Source: Zygnema cylindricum (taxonomy: Eukaryota > Streptophyta > Zygnematophyceae > Zygnematales > Zygnemataceae). From it: 64,000 nucleotides of DNA. Positions 51,896-63,727 of the stretch are shown here, in pieces; the stretch's first letter is position 1; every line of letters starts with the position of its first letter. The stretch is taken from positions 233,827-297,826 of the forward strand of contig JBBHKE010002684.1 in assembly GCA_037447655.1 (NCBI GenBank), given 5' to 3'. Under the pieces are notes generated by a model that was not told the origin of the DNA, ran no database searches, and worked only from the letters and a program-made list of their open reading frames with translations. A program made the position numbers and the translations under genes.

Positions 51896-52825
51896 AAGGA
51901 TTCCTAGAAACCTTATGGAAACTTTGGTGGAAGAGGAAGAGGAAACCATGACGTATCTAGATCAAGGCATCCGAAAGGGCTTAGTCACTTTTGTAAAAAG
52001 CTAAAGCACTACATTGCAAGGTGTACGAAACTAACAGTGTTGAGATTGAAAGAGGAACAAATCAGAAAACCAACCGCAAGGAAAAAGAAAGCATTTGTGG
52101 CAACACAAGTCATAGGAGAGGGTTTTGATAAGGACGATGGAGAACTTCTCCTCAACGAGCAGTTGGATATAAAAGGTGAGCGGGAGATTCAAAGGAGGCA
52201 AAAGTGTGCTTTCGGTGGAGTAAAAGAAGCTCCTAAAGAAGGATGGATTATTGATGTAGAAGCCTCTATGCATATGTGTAGAGATATAACTTTGTTACCA
52301 AAATGAGAAAGATCCCCACTGTAGAGATAGAGTATGAGGATGGGAGAATAGTTACCACTAAATCAGTGGGATCAATGGATGTGAGAGTCTTAGTTGATGG
52401 TAAGACATCTATGGTCACTTTCTTTGATGTTCTTTTTATTCCAGAGTTGAACAAGAATCTTATCTCTACGTCGAATTTAGATGATAAGGGTTTTGAGACT
52501 AGTACTAAAAAAGGAGTCTTTGTTGCTAGTTATGAGAATGAAGTGTTCTTCACAACCGAAAAGGGTAGCCAAAGTATGTTTAGGCTGAATTTGAGTCATA
52601 GAAAGACGAGAGTTTACAATGCCGGTGTAAGTGATTTAATGATGTGGCATAAAAGATTGGGACATATACATCTAGGTAGATTGAAGGAAATGAAGAAAAT
52701 GGGTGTAGTTGAGGGTATATATTTTGGAGACAATGAGACTTTGGATGATTATAGTTGACGTGCTCAAGGAAAGGCCCACAGATTGCATATTCTAAAAACC
52801 GCAACATATAAGGGTCAAAAGGTCT
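51896..52825 (+). repeat. F-family segment, second direct copy
   Basis: Partner of 44587-45519. It begins exactly at the end of the B2 LTR. It keeps the last Cys of the knuckle (SHFCKKLKHYIARC region), has the protease site IIDVEAS, and reads through to integrase without the filler seen in the first copy. Confidence 0.88.
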
Positions 52826-53560
52826 TAGATCTAGTTTATATTGATATATGGGGACCGACCAAAGTGCCATCAGTAGGAGGGAAAAGATTTATACTTAGTA
52901 TCACTGATGATTGGTCCAAATACTGTAGAGTATTCTTCTTGAAAAAAAAATCTGAGGCTTTGGCTTATTTTAAGGAGTATAAAGCATAGAGTGAAAAGCT
53001 TCATGAGACACCTATAAAGAGAGTGAGGAGTGATAATGGGGGGGAATACACTTCAAATGAGTCTGAGGATTATTTGAAAGGGGAAGGGGTTCAACACCAA
53101 AAGATTGTTCGAAAGATCTAGAACAAAATGGTGTAGCCGAGAGACTAAATTGGACATTAAGTGATAGTGCCCGTAGTATGTTGATAGATAAAAATATAAG
53201 ATTTTTTTTTTGGGAAGAAGCTATTAATTTAGCTAACTATCTCAAAAATATAGTCCTTACCTCGGCGATAAAAGGACAAACACCTTATGAAAGATGGACC
53301 GGGAGAAAACCCAATATTTCACACTTAAAGGTGTTCGAAGTCAAGTGTTTAGTCTAAACACAGAAAAAATCTGATTGGAAGTTAGATGTAAAGGGAAAGC
53401 CTGGATTTTTAGTAGGGTAGGATGAAATTTTAAAAGGATATAGAGTTTATGATATCGGAAGAGAAGACATCATTGTAGTAAAACACTTGGTAGTCATTGA
53501 TGAAAAAAAGTCCATAGATCTCTTTAAGTACACTAAACCACTTAGAGTTAGAATTGAATT
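52759..53560 (+). pseudogene. Copia F integrase
   Basis: AQGKAHRLHILKTATYKGQKV, LVYIDIWGPTKVPSVGGKRFIL (first Asp), RSDNGGEYTSNES (second Asp), EQNGVAERLN (Glu), then decayed frames with PYERWTGRKPNISHLKVF and DWKLDVKGKPGF. The Trp before KLD is kept here, whereas it is TAG in B and C. Frameshifts lie at 52988, 53110 and 53338. Confidence 0.82.
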
Positions 53561-53799
53561 AGAAAATGAGTTAGATTCAAATTCCTTTAACCAAACTTCG
53601 GTTTAGTCTAACCTTGCAGAGGAAGAAGAAAAACTGATGGAGAGTGACCCTCTTTTGGAGTCACAACTTCCGGTTCAAATTGAGGAAGAAAACGAGGGAA
53701 GAGCGAAAATGGACAATGAATGTCCAAAGATGGACTCCACAGATACGGGAGAGGTTGAAGTTTTTCGGAGAAATCCAAGATTACCCTCCATTCCAGCTT

Positions 53800-54570
53800 A
53801 GAGTTTGAAGGAGGAAGGAGAAGCAACAAGAGACTTCAAGAGACACAAGTAAACAACAAGGTAACAAGTTGTCACATTTGAGCGAACCCCAAACTTACTC
53901 CAAAGCAGTTAATAGTCCGTAACGTAGTAGATGTATGACAACTATTAATGATGAGATGACTTCCATTATAGAAGCAAACACATGGGAGTTGATAGATTGT
54001 CCTCCGGAAAAAAAGCCAATAGGATTTAAGTGGGTATTTAAGTTGAAACTCAATGCGGATATCACTATCGAGCGATACAAGGCCCAATTAGTGGTAAAAG
54101 GGTTCACACAGAAAGAGGGAATCGATTATGAGGAGACCTTCGCTCTGGTTGTTAGATTTCCCTCCGTCCAAATCCAACTTAGTCTAGCGACACCAAAAGA
54201 CATGGAGGTGCACCAGATATACATCAAAACGGCTTCCTTACAGGGAGAATTAGAATAAAAGATCTTCATGCGACAATCGGAAGGATTTTTGGAGAAAAGA
54301 GAAGAAAGTAAGGTGTGCAGGTTGGTAAAGTCTCTACATGGGCTAAAGCAAGCTCCACGCCAATGGAACAATAAGTTGGACGAGTTTTTAACAAGTTTAG
54401 GATATATCCGAATTAGTTCGGATCATTCCATCTATCTATTTGAGGACGAGGAAGATATAATTTTTATTGTCATCTATGTTGATGATTTGTTGGTGTTGAG
54501 TAAATCAATGAAGAAAATTAATAGATTGAAAAAGGATCTAATGAGTAGATTTGAAATGAAAGACTAAAGG
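53800..54570 (+). pseudogene. Copia F reverse transcriptase
   Basis: EGGRRSNKRLQE, INDEMTSIIEANTWELIDCPPEKKPI, KWVFKLKLNADITIERYKA, GFTQKEGIDYEETFALVVRFP, HQIYIKTASLQGELE, then a TAA at 54256, SLHGLKQAPRQWNNKLDEFL and IYVDDLLVLSKS with an intact YVDD. A stop (TAA at 54565) replaces the codon after EMKD. Confidence 0.88.
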
Positions 54571-55470
54571 GAGGCAAATTATATTTTGGGAATTTTGATG
54601 GAGAGGGATAGAGAGAAGAAAACAATAAGACTAACTCAAAAAAAAGCAATAGGAAATAAGCTTGAAAAAATTCAAATGGATAAAACATATAGTTGTACAA
54701 CTCCAATCGAGTTAAAGAAGGGAAATTAGGGGAGCTCGGAAGACGGAGTTTTAATCTTGGATAATGAGTTAGGACATGAGGAAAGCAAGTTTATGTAAAC
54801 AATTCCGTAAAGACAGGTTGTCGGTAGTTTGATACACTTTATGAATTGTACTCGTTTTGATAGAGCAGAAGTTGTAGGGACAATAAGTAGGAGTCTGAAT
54901 GATCCTAGGAAGAAAGATTGGGAGGCGGCCAAAAGGGTCATGTGATACTTGATAAGAACGAGAGATCTGTGGTTACATTAGGAAGGGGATAACACTGACA
55001 TCACCACTTGGAGTGATGCAAGTTATGGGGATGCTCTAATGAGGAGGTGTTCTTCTGGGTATGTGATTTATGTTGGGAACAGGGCTTGCTGTTGGAACAC
55101 TAAGCAACAAAAGGTGGTTGCTCAGTCCACCATGGAGGTTGAGAATATGGCCTATTGTTCAGTTGTGAAAGAATTAATGTGGGTGAAATCTTTGCTTCCA
55201 AAACTTGGATATATGAAGAGTGGAATACAAAGGATATTTTGTGATAATCAAGCTACTATTCCAATTGCAGCAAACCCTAAACATCACTTTAAAGTAAAAC
55301 ATATGGATATTCGTTTGAGCTTTGTTAGAGAGAAGGTTGAGAATAAAGTAAATAGTTTGGAAAATATACCGGAAAGAGAATGGTAGTAGATATGATGACT
55401 AAACCGGTTCCCACTCCCAATTTGATATTTTGTAGGGAGAAGTGAGGACTGAAAGAAAAGATAGACTAGA
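54571..55470 (+). pseudogene. Copia F RNase H
   Basis: After EANYILGILMERDREKKTIRLTQ the frame has several stops (54729, 54796, 54808). WSDASYGDALMRRCSSGY, STMEVENMAYCSVVKELMWVKSLLP, IFCDNQATIPIAAN and HFKVKHMDIRLSFVREK are well kept to 55386. The polypurine tract AAAATAATGGGAG precedes the LTR. Confidence 0.86.
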
Positions 55471-55482
55471 AAATAATGGGAG

Positions 55483-56592
55483 TGTTGAAAAAGGGTATTT
55501 TACAATCTATCTCTTTAGTTAGTCCATGGTTATTTTATTGTTCTCTTACTTGTCGTAGTCACTGAGAACTTGCAAGCAGCCATGGCAGCCTTTAGCAGAT
55601 GAGAAGACAGGTAGAAGATAAAGCTTCTGCAAAAGATATTTCTACCAGGAACAGGGATTGATCCTGTTACCTTCGAAATCAGCAGCTGTCCGCCATATCC
55701 GGTAGGTCTTGAAGAATCGATGCATATATTTGTTTGATATATATTTCACAGATGACGCTCTGACATAAATCATTTAACGACTAATGAAACGAAACAAACA
55801 TGGGAAGGAGAATACAGTACGAAATACTGTACCGCACGAAATGAATGAAACAATATTTAATCTCAATGGACTAAATTAAACGTCATTCCTCATCGACGGC
55901 TCGCAAAGGAGCTAGGATTTTCAACGGTCAACATGGGACGAAGACCGTTGAAATTCAAACGGTCAACACGTAAAAGAATTTCAACGGTCGACATTTTTTG
56001 GCACTTAGTCAGCATCGGAGGACCGATATTTATTTCCGAATCACAAACAGACGGCACGCGTAACTACCGGAATGCCAAAGAGAATATTTGACTGTACTTC
56101 GCGAATAAAGAGGAAAATGACACGTGGCATCATCATATAGGATGCCGAAGAAAAAAAGGACAGAATGACGATGACGTGTATGCCACGTGGCAGATCGAGA
56201 GTGGTGCCAAATATTTTCGTACACAAAGTACAACGGCTACCGTACTTTGTATGTACATAATTTAGCGTACAATCATTTTAATTGGTCTAGAGTAGTTAAG
56301 AGTAGGTTCTTAGGACTTAGACAATTTTTTTTAAAGTCCTCTTTCCCAGAGGCCATTTGCATTAATACGTTGTCTTTGAAAAGCCATAACTTAATACTCA
56401 GGTGAGCAAATGAAGTGATTGTTTTTTCTCCGGACACAAAGGATTTCACGCTACACAAAAGTGTAGTCGGTGTGAGTTTATGCGTGTCAAGGTGGCACCT
56501 ATTCATTGCCAAAATTAAAAGTGCAAATATAATCATAGAGGTTTCATATAAGCTAGACATTCTGTGTCCCAATGGAGGTCACATAATTACAA
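55483..56592 (+). mobile_element. Copia F 3' LTR
   Basis: It runs from TGTTGAAAAAGGGTATTTTA to ATAATTACA and is the uninterrupted counterpart of the split 5' LTR. It contains GACACGTGGCATC and GCCACGTGGCAG. Confidence 0.88.
55530..55715 (-). other. Antisense tRNA-like module in F 3' LTR
   Basis: The T-arm ACAGG ATCAATC CCTGT has a perfect stem. CTACCGG pairs with CCTGGTAG as an acceptor-like stem. The loop motif reads AGTGACTACGACAAGTAAG. Confidence 0.55.
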
Positions 56593-57376
56593 ATGGTATT
56601 TGGAACCCCCAAAGGCCCACCATGCACGCACTTTTTTGATAGGATTTAGGAATGTGGGGGTGGGAGATAGCCGCCGTCAACTTCGCAATTCTACCTCGGA
56701 CCAAAGAAAGGACAAGCAACAAAGGTCCTTAAAGATCATAACCGGAAGGTCACATGACCTCTATCGATCACTCCTTCAGGAGTCATCTTAAACAGTGACT
56801 TCAGTCTCGGAATTAAACCAACTCACCCACCATCTCTCACTACAAAACAAAAAATGCCTCCCGACTTCGAGAATTATCAGGCAGATAAGCAACTGTGGGA
56901 GAAATAATCCATGGAGAGAGAGAGACAAAGCTATCAAGACTGGTTTGAGAAATACATGTCAGAACGCTCGGAAAATAAGACTCTTAGAACTCCTCCCTAC
57001 AAGATTCAGATAATGACAGTGAGGAAGCATGGGAGGGGGAACTAGAGAAACAAAATGAACCAAGTTGCACAGTTGCATTGCCTAGTACTCAACTTCCTTC
57101 CTCCAAACTAGCTTTCATGTTAGTGAGGCACCTTATGCCCTACGCTCCTACGTATGTCAAAACCTTGGCCTCGTCCCACAATCTGCCTGAAGAAATCCTC
57201 ATTTAGGCAATAGGAGAGGAAATACACTTGGGGAGAGAAAAAGTCGCTTCGAGAAATCAACCCAGAGCCGTCTTTTTGTCTGCGGAACCAAAAACCTCTA
57301 TGACGCATAGGGATTATAAAGCGTTATCGTTGGCTCTTATTCTGAACGAGACTCATTTTTCTATAACAAATTAGTC
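56593..57376 (+). pseudogene. Possible G-family continuation, unidentified coding remnant
   Basis: Broken plus-strand frames give PPDFENYQADKQLWEK, a Glu/Arg-rich helix (ERQSYQDWFEKYMSERSE) and a cleaner stretch with LAFMLVRHLMPYAPTYVKTLA and NLPEEILI, then LALILNETHFSI. It lies exactly where the G-family sequence should resume after the F insertion, so it may be a further part of that polyprotein. No domain is recognised. Confidence 0.45.
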
Positions 57377-57453
57377 AACACACAAAAACAACCAAGTACG
57401 GAATCTCTTTCTCACACACGAGATATAGAGAGGACTAAAGGTTTCGAAAACAA

Positions 57454-58115
57454 CACTCCCGTAAACCTTTAGACTCTCTCAGCCACTAAGTCCACATTCC
57501 TATCTGCAAAACTTCAATTTAGGTGTCGTTAAAGCCTTGGTTATCATATCGGCTACCATAATCTCATCCCGCAAATAATTGAGTTTCAAATTTTTGTTCA
57601 TCACCTTCTCTCTCAAAAATGCAACTTTATATCAATGTGTTTGCTTTTTTAAGTGATGACGCGGGTTAGATGCAATCGCAATAGCTTCGTGGTTATCACA
57701 CCACACTATTTGAGGTCTAGATTGGATAAAATGAAGTTTTTGAAGGAGAGACTTTACCTACTGTAACTCCTTGACAGTTGAGCTTGCCACCATATATTTA
57801 GCCTCTATTGTAGACTGAGCTGTTACCTTTTGAAGCTTGGTGCTCCACTAGCATGTTCCACTTCCAATCATTAAAAATAAATTCCGTGGTGGAACGACGG
57901 CTTCGCATGTCTCCGTAACTAGCATCGCTCCAAGTGTGAATTTTTACTTTGTCTCCACCGAGAGCAAGTGAAAGATTGCGTGCCCTTGGAAGGAACCTAA
58001 AAACCCTCTTTGCTGCCTTCCTATCCGTTTTCCTCAGATTTTGCAAATTCCCACTCAAAGCACCAACTGTTGCCCCAATGTGTGGCCTTGTGTAGTTCAT
58101 GAATTAGATTAGGCT
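57454..58115 (-). pseudogene. Copia D RNase H
   Basis: The minus strand has LIHELHKATHWGNSWCFEW-like broken start, then MNYTRPHIGATVGALSGNLQN, HTWSDASYGDMRSRRSTT, STIEAKYMVASSTVKEL and VWCDNHEAIAIASN near 57690, ending with a copia-type C-terminus in shifted frames. Stops and frameshifts are frequent. Confidence 0.75.
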
Positions 58116-59084
58116 GCCCACAATTTTCCAGTATGGAATGGTAGCCATAAATTATGACTCCCCTGACTCCAATGTGTCATCACAAATGACTCCTCCATCG
58201 GTCTCCATGCCTTCTATTTTCTGCTTATATTCCATGGGAGTGGCACTTCCCTTTGCCTCTCCCAAGCCGAATTTTTCAAACACATTCCCTATCGCTTCCC
58301 GCTGCGTTTTGATAGATTAATCTCCTATCTCTATCCCTTACTACTTGAATTCGAAGAATATACTTTGCCTCCCCTGAATTCCTCATCTCAAATCTTAAAT
58401 TCAAGGCTGCTTTTATTTTATTAATCTCATTCAATGAATTAGTTAGCACTAGCAAATCATCCACATACACCGCAATGTAGATAATCTCATTTTCCTCTTC
58501 TATAACGTAGACTGAATGATCTGAGCTAATCCTCACGAAGCGAAGATTGGTTAGAAACTCATCTAGTTTCAGATTCCATTGACGGGGAGCATGTTGAAGA
58601 CCGTAGAAGGATTTGAACAGCTTATAGACCAGATTTTCTTTTTTGGTCTCTGCATACATTTCAAGCGGCTTCATATAAATCACCTCCTTAAATCTCCATG
58701 CAAGAAAGCTGTCTTAACATCAATTTAATGTAATTCCATATTCTCAATGGCAGCTAAAGACAACAAAATTCTAACATTTGGAAATCGGACAACCGGAGAG
58801 AAAGTCTTTTCATAGTCAATTCCGTCTTTTAGACTATAGCCTTTTGCAACAACCCTAGCGTTATATCTTTCAATGGAATTATCTTGATTCAACTTAAATT
58901 TGAAGACCCACTTACAACCGATTGCCTTGGGCGAAAGTTCCACAAGCTCCCTAGTGTGAGCCTCCATTATCGATCCCATTTCATCGTTTGCCCCGAAGAT
59001 CCATTGATATTTTTCTAGAGCTGAACAAGCCTCTTGTACGGTGGCCGGTTCCATCGTGCTGGCAGAAAAAAAAGCATGCTCCAC
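58116..59084 (-). pseudogene. Copia D reverse transcriptase
   Basis: [63 protein letters not shown], then a break at 58725, LVYKLFKSFYGLQHAPRQWNLKLDEFL and the intact VYVDDLLVLTNS. EMRNSGEAKYILRIQVVRDRD is followed by a frameshift near 58320. Confidence 0.88.
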
Positions 59085-59400
59085 CGGTTCACCTCGTAGC
59101 CTAGTGCTTTGCCTTCTTCCCTCAGAAAATCTGAGGTTATTTGTGTCGGATCAGTACGTGGTCACCAAGGAGGAGGAGGAGGTGGTGGAGGAGGTGGAGG
59201 AGGTCGAGTATCCTGGACAAGTGGAGCAGCCAAAGTGTTCGGAGTAGGAATAGGAGATGTTACACAACCGATAGATGAGGAAGAGGTGGTGGAAGATGTA
59301 AAAGGAACACTTTCAAAAATTACATATTCTTGGATTTTGGCATTTTTCTCTAAATTTGTCATGCCAAACACATAAACATGACTTTCTTCCTTAACCTGAA
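59085..59400 (-). pseudogene. Copia D linker with polyproline tract
   Basis: This non-conserved linker between integrase and RT contains a GGA/GGT repeat (59167-59209) that reads as a run of about twelve prolines on the minus strand. It is simple sequence expansion in a tolerant region. Confidence 0.6.
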
Positions 59401-60360
59401 TATTCCTAGCAACTTGAGAGTTTTTATATCCGTGTTATATACTCTATAGCCTACAGACTCATCATCCTATCCCATAAAAATCCAAGGAGTTTAATTCGGA
59501 CTAAGCTTAGAAATAGGGAGATTATCCAAAATAAAACATTTGCTCCCAAATACCCGAAAGTGACTAACATTAGGCTTTCTTCTAGTCCACACTTCATGTG
59601 GTTTTTTCCTTTTTACGACTCTAGTTTCCCTTCTATTTCTTATATACGAAGCACAAGAGAAAGCCTCACCCCAAAACTTGAAATCTATCCTTTTATCTAA
59701 CAACATAGATTTTGCACATTCCGTTAATATTTAGTTACGTTTTTCCAATAGTGCGTTTTTCTTCAGAATATAGGGAACTCTAAATTGCCGAGAAATTCTA
59801 TTTTCTTTTAGATAGTCCGAAAATGCATAGGAAATATATTCACCTCTGTTATCAGACCGAAGAGAGAGGATCGGCTTCCCATGAAGCTTTTCCGCCCAAA
59901 CCCGAAAGTGCTTGAAATGAGTGAATACTTCACCCTTCTCCTTCATAAAGTAAACCTTGCTGTATGGTGAGTAATCATTGGTTAAGGTGACCAAAAACCG
60001 GTTGCCACTGAGGGAAGGAACTTTTGACGGTCCCCACATATCGGAATGTATAATTTGCAGCAAATCTGTAGCCCGGCTATCTGTGGCCAAAGGTAGCGAT
60101 AACTTATGAAGCTTTCCCAAAGTACATGCATCACCTACATGAGAGTCTTTTTGGCCTAAATTAACACCATCTATCATATTTTGTTTTACCATTTTATCAA
60201 GTCTCTCGTGATGAACATGACCAAGCCTCTTATGCCACAAAACATTTTCCGGAAGGACACTGTGGTATGCAAAGTCAATTTTATTAGCCAAGTCCATCCG
60301 GTACAACAAGTTTGGGCCTCTAGTTCTTATTAAGGCTACTCCCCCATATTTGCTTACCAC
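59400..60360 (-). pseudogene. Copia D integrase
   Basis: ENVLWHKRLGHVHHERLDKMV, ACTLGKLHKLSLP, IIHSDMWGPSKVPSLSGNRFLVTL (first Asp), LRSDNRGEYIS (second Asp), a broken PYILKKNALLEK where PEQNG would be, then KFWGEAFSCASYIRN and VWTRRKPNVSHFRVFGSKCF. A stop lies at 59731. The catalytic Glu motif is disrupted. Confidence 0.85.
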
Positions 60361-60640
60361 CTTTTCCCATTCTTTTGCAAAATTTCATATCCTTTCATTT
60401 CATCCACCGAAGTGGATTTTTTTTTTCTTAAACTTTGGAATATAGAGAACATCATGCAAGGTCCTTTTACAACTTGACCATTGATGTCACAAGCTAACTC
60501 CACGCTTCCCTTTGCCGTAGCCTCCACACTGCTGTCATCCGCATAATAAATCCGGCGAGTGGAAATTGGAGTGAAGGTTTTGAAGTAATCTTGATTGCCG
60601 CACATGTCGGAAAAGCATTTGGAGTCTATAATCAACCCGT
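60354..60640 (-). pseudogene. Copia D protease
   Basis: The active-site region reads LIIDSKCFSDMC, so D-S-G-A is lost. YYADDSSVEATAKGSVEL follows, then LHDVLYIPKFKKK-type sequence in a shifted frame. Confidence 0.75.
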
Positions 60641-61119
60641 TTTTTTAAGGTCCCTCCATGAGATGCTTTGCGAGAGCAAAGAATTCATCGTCATGTGATT
60701 GCGGAAATCTGACCACGTCGTCCCATTCCTTCGGTGATTCGTCTTGTGGCGTCTATCGGTTGCAAAGACCGACGAATTTTTAACCGGCAGTTTTGATGCC
60801 GCCACTTTGGATGGTGAATCCTCCTACCGCACATTACACCCCGCACGATAAATTTATGTTTCACACGCTTTTATAAATGCCGAAAACAGCCAGAAAACAT
60901 GACATTGACCAAAGCAATAGACACACCTATCATGTTCTCTATAATTCGGATTAGTGGAAAAGTTCCTATTTCCGGAAAATCCAGCCGGCTTATATGTTTG
61001 AGCATTCTAAGCTACCGCAGAGTGTCCACCGTTTAATGCTATTTGAAAGGCCTCTTCCTCTAAGATATAAGCTTGAGCTATTGCTATATATTGTATTTAC
61101 TCTTCTCTAACCTTTTTAA
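60641..61119 (-). pseudogene. Copia D Gag nucleocapsid region, decayed
   Basis: This 480-base stretch between gag and protease has no usable frame. A CX2C-like remnant lies near 60930, but no complete knuckle can be read. Confidence 0.45.
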
Positions 61120-61656
61120 CTATTCCGCGACTCTTTTATATTCGGTAGGAAGCCCTCTCATTAGAATCATAGCTTGATGATAGGGTGGAAAATTCCCCCT
61201 ATGACATGCATTTTCCGACAAAAGAAGTTTCAAGCCATTAGAATATGAGTTCATATCCCCCCTGGTATACTTATAATCCCATTTCTTTGTAGCAGTTATA
61301 ACCTCATTTTGCTCACTAGCTAGGACATAAGATTCTCTGAAAGCCTTCCATATATCAGATGCTGTAGAGATATTGATATATGTCATGTTCAAATGTTCTG
61401 ACAAGAGTAATTTAAGAGCATGCAAAGCATCCTCATTTTTCTTATCAAAATCTGGATCCGTATCCAGATGAACACTTGAAACCAGATCATATAATTTCAC
61501 TTGCTTAAGGTAAGACTTAGTTAAATCCGCCCAATACAAATAATTTTTCCCATTAAACACCTGGATCCGTGAGGGTGGGCCAGTGACTTGTTGTCCTAAG
61601 GCAACTAGTGCCCTGGAAGAAGAAGAAGAAGCACCGGCATTAGCCATAATAATCAA
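61120..61656 (-). pseudogene. Copia D Gag N-terminal part
   Basis: The ATG lies in the LTR. The frame reads a Ser/Ala-rich start, GQQVTGPPSRIQVFNGKNYLYWADL across the decayed primer-binding site (AGTCACTGGCCC, about 61577-61588), then capsid helices WKAFRESYVLASEQNEVITATKKWDYKYTRG and HQAMILMRGLPTEYKRVAE. It stops at 61120, so only about half of a normal copia Gag remains open. Confidence 0.83.
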
Positions 61657-62402
61657 TACACAAAGAGGAAACTCTTACGAAAACCCACAAAAGACCAACT
61701 TCCCAATAAAGCCCCAAATAAATAGGACTCACCCTAGGTCTGAAAATTTTCCACATTGTAAATTATAGAACAAAAAAACCACATACAAAATTTCACAAGC
61801 TTCTGCCCACAATTTACTATGATCTTGTAATTCAAAGACACCAAAAACAAACTGCTTCGCAGTTTTGCATACAACGAATTACCAACTCCAAAATATACTA
61901 AGTATTATACATACAAGTGAACCTCCAGCTGATCTACACTGTTGGTCGACCGGTACGCTAAACCTTTTCAAAAAAAAATCCCGCCATTAATCGTACACAA
62001 ATATTTACAACAAACCTAAAACTAACACCCGGTGAAATAAAATAGTACGCGGTCAAAGTTCGCCCCCTCAAATGACGGCGCATTCAGCATTCCTCTTCCA
62101 AAAATGACGGCAGACTCTGTCCACCGTCCGGGCATTCTTTCATCACCGAAGGTGAACCTCCACATGTAAACCCGGTCCCCAAACGAAATTGTACTTTTCA
62201 TCATCCGCAACACACAATCTTGACTTCCCCACGGACTGACACATGTGCCTCAAGTGTAGTCCACGTGTGTACTCTCTTCTGACTTACATACCACACTAAA
62301 ACCTTTCTATGAGAAATCATCTTGCACACAAAAAACAACAAAGTCCGGAATCTCTTTCTCACACATAAGATATGGAGATAACTAAAGGTTTCCAAAACAA
62401 CA
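61589..62402 (-). mobile_element. Copia D 5' LTR
   Basis: This 814-bp LTR runs on the minus strand from TGTTGTTTTGGAAACC to GGACAACA. A GAAGAAGAAGAAG microsatellite encodes the Ser run of Gag. No tRNA-like module is seen. Confidence 0.88.
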
Positions 62403-62814
62403 TAAAGTGATTCTTAGGATTTGCTAGAATTGCAATCGTAGCTTGATTATCTCAAAATACCTTTTGCACTCCACTTTTCATATATCCAAGTTCTTGAAGC
62501 AATGATTTCACCCATATTAATTCTTTCACAGCCGAACAAGAGGCCATATACTCAGCCTCCATGGTGGAGTGAGCAATCACCTTTTATTGCTTTTTGCTCT
62601 AACAGCAAGACCCATTCCCAACATAGAACACATACCTAGAAGTACACCTTCTCATTGGAGCATTCCCATAACTGGCATCACTCTAAGTGGTGATGTAAGT
62701 ATTATCCCCTCCCAAATGCAACAACAGATCTCTCGTTCCTTCCATATATCGCGCGATCCTTTTGGCCGTCTCCCAATCTATCTTCTTAGGATCATTTAGA
62801 CTCCAACTTAATAT
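62403..62814 (-). pseudogene. Copia RNase H fragment (B/C-like)
   Basis: The minus strand reads DPKKIDWETAKRIARYMEGTRDLLLHLGG, SDASYGNAPMRRCTSRYVFYVGNGSCC, STMEAEYMASCSAVKELIWVKSLLQELGYMKSGVQKVF, DNQATIAI, with TAA/TAG stops near 62440, 62585 and 62690. It is cut by copia D on the left and copia H on the right. Confidence 0.85.
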
Positions 62815-63727
62815 TGCAATTCTGTGTCCTCCATTTAGACCAAAAATGAGGAAGCCTCTAGGTAGTTTTTGACTAACCCACTTTTAACGAAAGCAACTGC
62901 TATCCTAACAGATATATAGATAACTTGACTGCACCCCTGTGCAGTCTGGACTCCCCTGAGGTGTTTATCTACCAAATTTCCTAAGTCCTTAATCCCTCTC
63001 TAAACCCCTATCTACTAAAGTATAAACCAATCACACAACTGTAAAGTACAGAAAGGTACTACGACCGATGTACTTTCTATACAGCCTGTGTTAGGACAAG
63101 GCCACTAAGTGTACGCGTGTCACCGTTACACTCGTATGTATGCTCCTGGGAATTCTTGCTACCAAATGTTATCCCTCCACGTGGTGCCAGGTCATGCCAC
63201 GTCCATAAACACCAAAAGTAACCATTCCGCGATCTGGGCAATGATAAACACCGTCGGATAAAATCAAACATTAAATATCCGCTGTCGAAACAAATGTCCA
63301 ATTCATTTGTTTCGTGTAAAATGACGTCTGCATTGAAACTTTGACTAATTCCATGTTCCTTTGTTTATATATCTATTAATCAGTTTCAGGATCATGTACA
63401 TGTTTAAATATATATCATACCCCATATAATCTAACGAACTTCTACGACAAACTGGATAGAGCTAATGGCTACACTGTACTCTACCAGTCGTAGGTTTGAG
63501 TCCTGCCGGACTCAACCTTTTATTGAGGTTGATATAAGTTACTCTTTAGTCCTGCCTGCTGAACTAAGGCAGCCATGGCTCAACCATCCTCTCTATCATT
63601 GAGTGACTAGATCAAGTATAGTGGCTAGAGAGAGGAGGTGTAGGCAAGCTATCCGCCTTTTTCTTTTTCTTAATTTATTGATATATTTAGATTTAGAAAA
63701 TACCCTATAAATCTAGTAATTGTAACA
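62815..63727 (-). mobile_element. Copia H 3' LTR
   Basis: On the minus strand it runs from TGTTACAATTACTAG (63727) to GGACACAGAATTGCA (62815). The polypurine tract AAAATAAGGGGTG (63728-63740 rc) precedes it. The 3' half is B-like and the 5' half differs. It gives the unbroken version of the LTR split by the gypsy at 10706/39016. Confidence 0.85.
63440..63680 (+). other. Antisense tRNA-like plus hairpin module in H LTR
   Basis: The A-box-like TGGATAGAGCTAATGGC is followed by B-box GGTTTGAGTCC with T-arm GTAGG TTTGAGT CCTGC (one U-G pair). The hairpin CCATCCTCTCTA/TAGAGAGAGGAGG has loop AGTGACTAGATCAAGTATA. CCTTTTTCTTTTTC follows (63656-63669). Confidence 0.65.

Larger units (their letters stand above)
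57377..62402 (-). mobile_element. Copia family D, 3' LTR truncated
   Basis: The minus-strand element has a full 5' LTR (61589-62402), all coding domains in copia order, polypurine tract AAAGGTTTACGGGAG and only the first 77 bases of its 3' LTR (57377-57453). It is fused to the G remnant on the left and to a copia RNase H fragment on the right. Confidence 0.88.

Noticed and set aside
59162-59371. Gene for a proline-rich protein
   Set aside because: The polyproline run is a GGA/GGT microsatellite in the integrase-RT linker of copia D.
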